Of a DNA stretch of 64,000 bases, positions 60,082 to 64,000 are shown one piece after another. Every line of letters starts with the position of its first letter. Positions within the stretch are counted from its first letter, which is position 1. A program made the position numbers and the translations under genes. Under the pieces are notes generated by a model. It was not told where the DNA came from, made no database searches, and worked only from the letters and a program-made list of their open reading frames with translations. Source of the stretch: Burkholderiales bacterium (GTDB lineage Bacteria; Pseudomonadota; Gammaproteobacteria; Burkholderiales; JAEUOS01); the NCBI GenBank assembly GCA_947473125.1, contig CANJDH010000002.1, forward strand, positions 1 to 64,000, given 5' to 3'.

Positions 60082-60480
60082 TTAAGCCTTGGCTTCTGCC
60101 GGTGCTTCAACTTTCGGCGCTGCTTCCGCAGGAGCCGGCCCGGACGTCAGGTTCTTGGATTTCTCTTCCTTCATCATCGGCGAAGGCGTCGTAAAGGCTT
60201 TTTTCATGCGCACCACCAGGTGGCGCAGGACGGCGTCGTTGAATTTGAAGCCATGCTCGAGTTCGTCGAGGGTCTTCTGGTCGACTTCGATGTTCATGAG
60301 CACATAGTGTGCCTTGAACACCTTGCCGAGCGGGTAAGCCAGCTGGCGGCGGCCCCAGTCTTCGATGCGGTGGATTTTTCCACCGGCGGTCTGCACCGTC
60401 GCGCGATAGCGCTCGACCATCGCGGGCACTTGCTCGCTCTGGTCCGGGTGGACGATAAATACAATCTCGTAGTGACGCAT
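60082..60480 (-). CDS. rpsF: 30S ribosomal protein S6
   Basis: A 132-residue protein with the S6 core [25 protein letters not shown] and [23 protein letters not shown], plus an Ala/Pro/Lys-rich C-terminal tail. It forms a complex with S18 on the 30S platform. An AGGAG ribosome-binding site precedes the ATG, and the 150-base leader contains a hairpin similar in place to the known S6-S18-binding autoregulatory element. Confidence 0.97.
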   Translation of the reverse strand: MRHYEIVFIVHPDQSEQVPAMVERYRATVQTAGGKIHRIEDWGRRQLAYPLGKVFKAHYVLMNIEVDQKTLDELEHGFKFNDAVLRHLVVRMKKAFTTPSPMMKEEKSKNLTSGPAPAEAAPKVEAPAEAKA

Positions 60481-60506
60481 TCATTACTCCTGTGGACTAG
60501 TTGATG

Positions 60507-60547
60507 GGGCGGCAAGTTGTTGACACTTTTGCCCCGCTAGGCCGCCC
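60507..60547 (-). other. Hairpin in the rpsF leader (S6-S18-type regulatory element candidate)
   Basis: On the minus strand GGGCGGC (60541-60547) pairs with GCCGCCC (60507-60513), closing a region of about 27 bases just upstream of the rpsF ribosome-binding site. In many bacteria S6-S18 binds a structured leader here to repress the operon. The CCG trinucleotide of that motif lies in the 3' side of the stem, but the full consensus was not checked. Confidence 0.5.
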
Positions 60548-60637
60548 GGAGGAACACTCGTCAACCGGTGCGGCAAGAATCACGAAAAACAAGCCATCCC
60601 GAAGGGGTTCTGATCGGAAAATTTCGCGAAGCCTTCG

Positions 60638-60667
60638 ATTATATACAGGTTTCCTGCTTCAAATCAA
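60638..60667 (-). promoter_or_regulatory. Sigma-70 promoter of the rpsF operon
   Basis: On the minus strand -35 TTGATT (60662-60667) and a perfect -10 TATAAT (60638-60643) are separated by 18 bases. The start would be near 60631, about 150 bases upstream of rpsF, leaving a leader long enough for the hairpin described separately. Confidence 0.72.
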
Positions 60668-60693
60668 GGATTTAGTCGGTTAGTGCAACAACG

Positions 60694-60721
60694 CTTGAAT
60701 TCCGTTTTTCCGACCCCACGT
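60694..60721 (+). promoter_or_regulatory. Sigma-32 (heat-shock) promoter of grpE
   Basis: CTTGAA at 60694-60699 and CCCCACGT at 60714-60721, separated by 14 bases, match the sigma-32 consensus CTTGAAA-N11-16-CCCCATnT. The start would fall about 30 bases upstream of the grpE ATG. Confidence 0.75.
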
Positions 60722-60758
60722 ACCGCGCGGCATTCCCCCATTTGTAGTGGAGTTATTC

Positions 60759-61313
60759 ATGCAGCAGCAACCCAACACTTTCGGCCAAGACAGCGCCAGC
60801 CCGGACAGCACCCCACCTGCCACGCCAACGGCTGAAGCGGCCCTGCAGTACCAGGCCATGGAAGAGCGCGTGGTCGAACTTGAGGCGCAATTGGCCCAAG
60901 CCAAGGAGGATTTTTTGCGCGCCAAGGCCGAGACCGAAAACACCCGCCGCCGGGCTCAGGACGATATCGCCAAGGCCCACAAGTTTGGCGTCGAGAATTT
61001 CGCCGAGGCGCTCGTTCCGGTCAAAGACAGCCTGGACGCGGCCGCAGCCGACCAGAGCGGCTCGGTCGAAGCATTGAAGAACGGTGTCGAGCTGACCTTG
61101 AAGCAACTAAATGCGGCCTTCGACAAGGGCAAGGTAGTGGCGCTGGACCCGGTGGGCGAGAAATTCGACCCGGCGAAGCACCAGGCGATCTCCATGGTGG
61201 AAGTCGACGGAGAACCGAACCGCGTGGTTACCGTACTGCAGAAAGGTTACCTCCTCTATGAACGAGTATTGCGTCCGGCGCTGGTCACGGTGTCCAAGGC
61301 GCGCCAGTCCTAA
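60759..61313 (+). CDS. grpE: Nucleotide exchange factor GrpE
   Basis: A 184-residue dimeric co-chaperone that releases ADP from DnaK. An acidic Pro/Thr-rich N-terminus is followed by a long coiled coil ([35 protein letters not shown]) and the beta domain with the segments [16 protein letters not shown] and [25 protein letters not shown]. The ATG at 60759 follows GTGGAG; the GTG at 60747 is part of that ribosome-binding site. It is first in grpE-dnaK-dnaJ order and has its own sigma-32 promoter. Confidence 0.95.
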   Translation: MQQQPNTFGQDSASPDSTPPATPTAEAALQYQAMEERVVELEAQLAQAKEDFLRAKAETENTRRRAQDDIAKAHKFGVENFAEALVPVKDSLDAAAADQSGSVEALKNGVELTLKQLNAAFDKGKVVALDPVGEKFDPAKHQAISMVEVDGEPNRVVTVLQKGYLLYERVLRPALVTVSKARQS

Positions 61314-61355
61314 GCCGGTCACACGCGCGGCCAGGCAGGTTTCATCGTAAAAGCC

Positions 61356-61383
61356 CTTGAATTCGAGGGGATTCGAACCATAT
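61356..61383 (+). promoter_or_regulatory. Sigma-32 promoter of dnaK
   Basis: CTTGAAT at 61356-61362 and CCATAT within 61376-61383, separated by 13 bases, fit the sigma-32 pattern. The start would be roughly 30 bases upstream of the dnaK ATG, giving dnaK a second heat-shock promoter after that of grpE. Confidence 0.65.
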
Positions 61384-61421
61384 TCAAGGCATCTTAGTTT
61401 TGCACTTCAGGAGAAGACATC

Positions 61422-63362
61422 ATGGCTAAAGTGATCGGCATCGATCTGGGCACCACCAATTCTTGCGTCGCAATTCCCGACGGCAACACCGTCAAGGTAA
61501 TCGAGAATTCGGAGGGCGCACGTACTACGCCTTCGATCATCGCCTATATGGACGACGGCGAGATCACGGTCGGCGCCTCAGCCAAACGGCAGGCGGTCAC
61601 CAACCCGAAAAACACCTTGTATGCGGTCAAGCGCCTGATCGGCCGGCGCTTTGAGGAAAAAGAGGTCCAGAAGGACATCAACCTGATGCCCTACTCGATC
61701 GTCAAGGCCGACAACGGCGATGCCTGGGTCGAGGTGCGCGGCAAGAAAATGGCCCCTCCCCAAGTTTCTGCTGAAGTCCTGCGTAAGATGAAAAAAACCG
61801 CCGAAGACTACCTCGGCGAAGAAGTGACCGAAGCGGTGATCACGGTACCGGCCTATTTCAACGACAGCCAGCGCCAGGCCACCAAGGACGCCGGACGCAT
61901 CGCCGGCCTTGACGTCAAGCGCATCATCAACGAGCCGACCGCGGCGGCCCTCGCGTTCGGCCTCGACAAGGCCGGGGGCGACCGCAAGATTGCGGTGTAT
62001 GACCTGGGCGGCGGCACCTTCGACGTGTCGATCATCGAGATTGCCGATGTCGACGGGGAAAAGCAGTTTGAAGTGCTCTCGACCAACGGCGATACCTTCC
62101 TCGGTGGCGAAGACTTCGATCAGCGCATCATGGATTATCTGTGCGATGAATTCAAGAAAGAACAAGGCGTCGACCTGCGCAAGGACATGCTGGCACTGCA
62201 GCGACTGAAAGATGCGGCAGAGAAAGCCAAGATCGAGTTGTCGTCGACGCAACAGACCGACATCAGCCTGCCGTATATCACGGCCGATGCATCCGGTCCC
62301 AAACACCTTTCGATCAAGCTGACCCGCGCCAAGCTGGAAAATCTGGTGGAGGAGCTGATCGAAAAGACCGCCGGCCCGTGCCTGACCGCGATCAAGGATT
62401 CGGGGATCAAGGCGTCCGACATTTCCGACGTAATCCTGGTCGGCGGCATGACGCGCATGCCAAAGGTGCAGGAAAAGGTCAAGGCTATTTTCGGCCAGGA
62501 ACCGCGCAAGGACGTCAACCCGGACGAAGCGGTGGCCTATGGTGCTGCAGTACAGGGTGCCGTGCTGTCGGGCGACCGCAAGGACGTATTGCTGCTTGAC
62601 GTGACGCCGCTGTCCCTGGGTATCGAAACCCTGGGCGGCGTGATGACCAAGCTGATCCAGAAAAACACCACGATCCCGACCAAGGCCACCCAGGTATTCT
62701 CCACCGCTGACGACAATCAGGGGGCCGTGACGATCCACGTGCTGCAGGGCGAGCGTGATGTGTCAGCCGGCAACAAGAGCCTCGGGCAGTTCAACCTTGA
62801 AGGCATTCCGCCGTCGCCGCGCGGCATGCCGCAGATCGAAGTCATGTTTGACATCGACGCCAACGGCATCCTGCACGTCAACGCCAAAGACAAAGCGACC
62901 GGCAAGGAAAACAAAATTACCATCAAGGCCAACTCGGGGTTGTCCGAAGACGAAATAGCGCGCATGGTCAAGGACGCCGAAGCCAATGCTTCCGAAGACA
63001 AGAAGAAAATCGAACTGGTGCAGGCCAAGAACCAGGCCGATGCACTGGTGCACTCGATGAAAAAGGCCCTAGCCGAGCATGGCGACAAGGTGCCCGACGA
63101 GAAAACCGCAATCGAGGCTGCCATCAAGGAACTCGAAGAAGTGCAAAAAGGCGAGGACAAGGCAGCGATTGAGGCCAAGACTGAAGCCTTGATGAAAGTG
63201 TCGCAAAAACTCGGTGAAAAGATGTACGCGGACGCGCAGGCAGCGCAGGCTGGTGCGGCGACCGGGGCGGCGACCGGCGCTGCCGGGGCAGGCGATGCCA
63301 AGAAAGATGACGGCAATGTGGTCGATGCCGAGTACACCGAAGTGAAAGACAAGAAAGCGTAA
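61422..63362 (+). CDS. dnaK: Chaperone protein DnaK (Hsp70)
   Basis: A 646-residue full-length Hsp70. ATPase motifs [13 protein letters not shown] (phosphate 1), [16 protein letters not shown] (phosphate 2), [12 protein letters not shown] (adenosine) and the conserved Thr (FKK-type core) are intact, and the substrate-binding domain with [20 protein letters not shown] and the helical lid with Ala/Gly-rich tail are present. The tail ends in [13 protein letters not shown], the usual DnaK C-terminal motif. It refolds proteins with DnaJ and GrpE. Confidence 0.98.
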   Translation: MAKVIGIDLGTTNSCVAIPDGNTVKVIENSEGARTTPSIIAYMDDGEITVGASAKRQAVTNPKNTLYAVKRLIGRRFEEKEVQKDINLMPYSIVKADNGDAWVEVRGKKMAPPQVSAEVLRKMKKTAEDYLGEEVTEAVITVPAYFNDSQRQATKDAGRIAGLDVKRIINEPTAAALAFGLDKAGGDRKIAVYDLGGGTFDVSIIEIADVDGEKQFEVLSTNGDTFLGGEDFDQRIMDYLCDEFKKEQGVDLRKDMLALQRLKDAAEKAKIELSSTQQTDISLPYITADASGPKHLSIKLTRAKLENLVEELIEKTAGPCLTAIKDSGIKASDISDVILVGGMTRMPKVQEKVKAIFGQEPRKDVNPDEAVAYGAAVQGAVLSGDRKDVLLLDVTPLSLGIETLGGVMTKLIQKNTTIPTKATQVFSTADDNQGAVTIHVLQGERDVSAGNKSLGQFNLEGIPPSPRGMPQIEVMFDIDANGILHVNAKDKATGKENKITIKANSGLSEDEIARMVKDAEANASEDKKKIELVQAKNQADALVHSMKKALAEHGDKVPDEKTAIEAAIKELEEVQKGEDKAAIEAKTEALMKVSQKLGEKMYADAQAAQAGAATGAATGAAGAGDAKKDDGNVVDAEYTEVKDKKA

Positions 63363-63416
63363 TCCGTTTCGCCTGCAGGGTGCGGCGTCTTGCACCGTCC
63401 AGGCTGGCGTTTACGT

Positions 63417-63461
63417 GGCCGGATCCGGGCGCACATGCGATGCATGGCACCCGATCCGGCC
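63417..63461 (+). other. Hairpin between dnaK and dnaJ
   Basis: GGCCGGATC (63417-63425) pairs with GATCCGGCC (63453-63461), and the inner GGG and CCC extend the stem. There is no U run after it, so it is more likely a processing or partial-termination signal that lowers dnaJ relative to dnaK than a full terminator. Confidence 0.6.
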
Positions 63462-63490
63462 GGTTCGTTTAGTCGATATGGGATCGTTGC

Positions 63491-64000
63491 ATGGCAAAAC
63501 GTGATTACTACGAAGTCCTGGGCATCGCCAAGGATGCTGGCGAAGACGAAATCAAGAAGGCTTATCGCAAGCTTGCGATGAAGCACCACCCTGACCGCAA
63601 TCAGGGCGATACGTCGAGCAAGTCCGAGGAAAAATTCAAGGAGGCCAAGGAAGCCTACGAAATTCTTTCCGACGCCAACAAGCGCGGCGCCTACGATCGG
63701 TTTGGCCACGCGGGGGTGGACCCCTCCGTCGGTGCCGGCCCTGGGGCCGCGGGCATGGGCGGTTTCGCCGACGCGTTTGGCGACATTTTCGAAGGCATTT
63801 TTGGCGGCGCAGGCGGTCGGCGCGGTGGCGGATCCAACGTGTACCGCGGCGCAGACCTGCGCTACAACATGGAGATCACGCTGGAGCAGGCTGCGCGAGG
63901 CCACGAAACGCAGATTCGCATCCCCGCCGTGGAGCAATGCGAGGTGTGCCATGGCAGCGGCGCCAAACCCGGCACCCAGGCCAAGACCTGTCACACCTGC
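63491..64000 (+). CDS. dnaJ: Chaperone protein DnaJ (partial, 5' part only)
   Basis: The first 170 codons of DnaJ. The J-domain has [20 protein letters not shown], the essential HPD in MKHHPDRNQ and [18 protein letters not shown], followed by a Gly/Phe-rich region ([15 protein letters not shown]) and the first zinc-finger motif CEVCHGSG, with CHTC at the window edge. It stimulates DnaK ATPase and binds clients. The gene continues beyond the window. Confidence 0.97.
   Translation, partial: MAKRDYYEVLGIAKDAGEDEIKKAYRKLAMKHHPDRNQGDTSSKSEEKFKEAKEAYEILSDANKRGAYDRFGHAGVDPSVGAGPGAAGMGGFADAFGDIFEGIFGGAGGRRGGGSNVYRGADLRYNMEITLEQAARGHETQIRIPAVEQCEVCHGSGAKPGTQAKTCHTC

Noticed and set aside
1-64000. tRNA, rRNA, CRISPR array, insertion sequence or prophage
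   Set aside because: No cloverleaf-like tRNA, rRNA-like sequence, regularly spaced repeats, transposase or phage gene was recognised when reading the window.

Overview
The window is high-GC chromosomal DNA, almost certainly from a facultatively anaerobic (nitrate-respiring) betaproteobacterium. The ribosomal block rpsF-priB-rpsR-rplI followed by dnaB, the narXL / narK1K2 / narGHJI layout with a parvulin downstream, and the ccoNOQP-ccoG-fixH order all point to that class (Burkholderiales/Rhodocyclales-like). No rRNA, tRNA, CRISPR array, insertion sequence or prophage was seen.

Layout. (1) 1-6.1 kb: the tail of a MetC-like gene, an OafA/SGNH acyltransferase with a one-base frameshift near its start, an SRPBCC protein, and a MarR regulator divergent from a small operon (SnoaL-like, NAD(P)-binding, orphan ModA-like, YkgJ-like) across a clear symmetric operator; then a cupin gene. 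(2) 6.2-10.9 kb: a complete branched-chain-amino-acid-type ABC importer (livJHMGF order) with a terminator-like hairpin after the binding-protein gene. (3) 10.9-13.5 kb: a zinc-ribbon protein, a DUF1304 membrane protein and a two-subunit Rieske oxygenase of the salicylate 5-hydroxylase/anthranilate dioxygenase type. (4) 13.6-23.9 kb: a tightly coupled nine-gene minus-strand operon (TRAP transporter DctQ-M-P, citrate-lyase-beta-like lyase, HMG-CoA-lyase-like enzyme, acyl-CoA ligase, CoA-transferase, SMP-30 lactonase, SDR) with a divergent LysR gene. It looks like a carboxylate uptake and CoA-dependent cleavage pathway whose substrate cannot be named from sequence.

(5) 23.9-44.9 kb: an oxygen-limitation and nitrate-respiration block. 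It holds a hemerythrin, a four-domain rhodanese and a cysteine-dioxygenase-like cupin, then (reading on the minus strand) narK1-narK2-narGHJI-parvulin-conserved hypothetical-gamma carbonic anhydrase, two universal stress proteins, a beta-CASP ribonuclease-like protein, NarXL, a DksA-like protein and a second hemerythrin. (6) 44.9-53.6 kb: the cbb3 oxidase locus (ccoNOQPG-fixH and ccoS/ccoI), in which ccoI is split into two overlapping frames. (7) 53.6-57.5 kb: an ADP-forming acyl-CoA synthetase fused to a GNAT domain, and a FecR-domain protein. (8) 57.5-64 kb: housekeeping genes dnaB, rplI, rpsR, priB, rpsF, then grpE, dnaK and the start of dnaJ with sigma-32-type promoters.

Regulatory theme: FNR-type boxes (TTGAY-N4-RTCAA or near) lie upstream of both usp genes, ccoN and the acyl-CoA synthetase, each with a candidate -10 hexamer at the same distance, as expected for class II FNR promoters. 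A variant palindrome lies near 11.2 kb. Reduced oxygen, nitrate sensing (NarXL) and stress proteins therefore appear to form one local regulatory neighbourhood.
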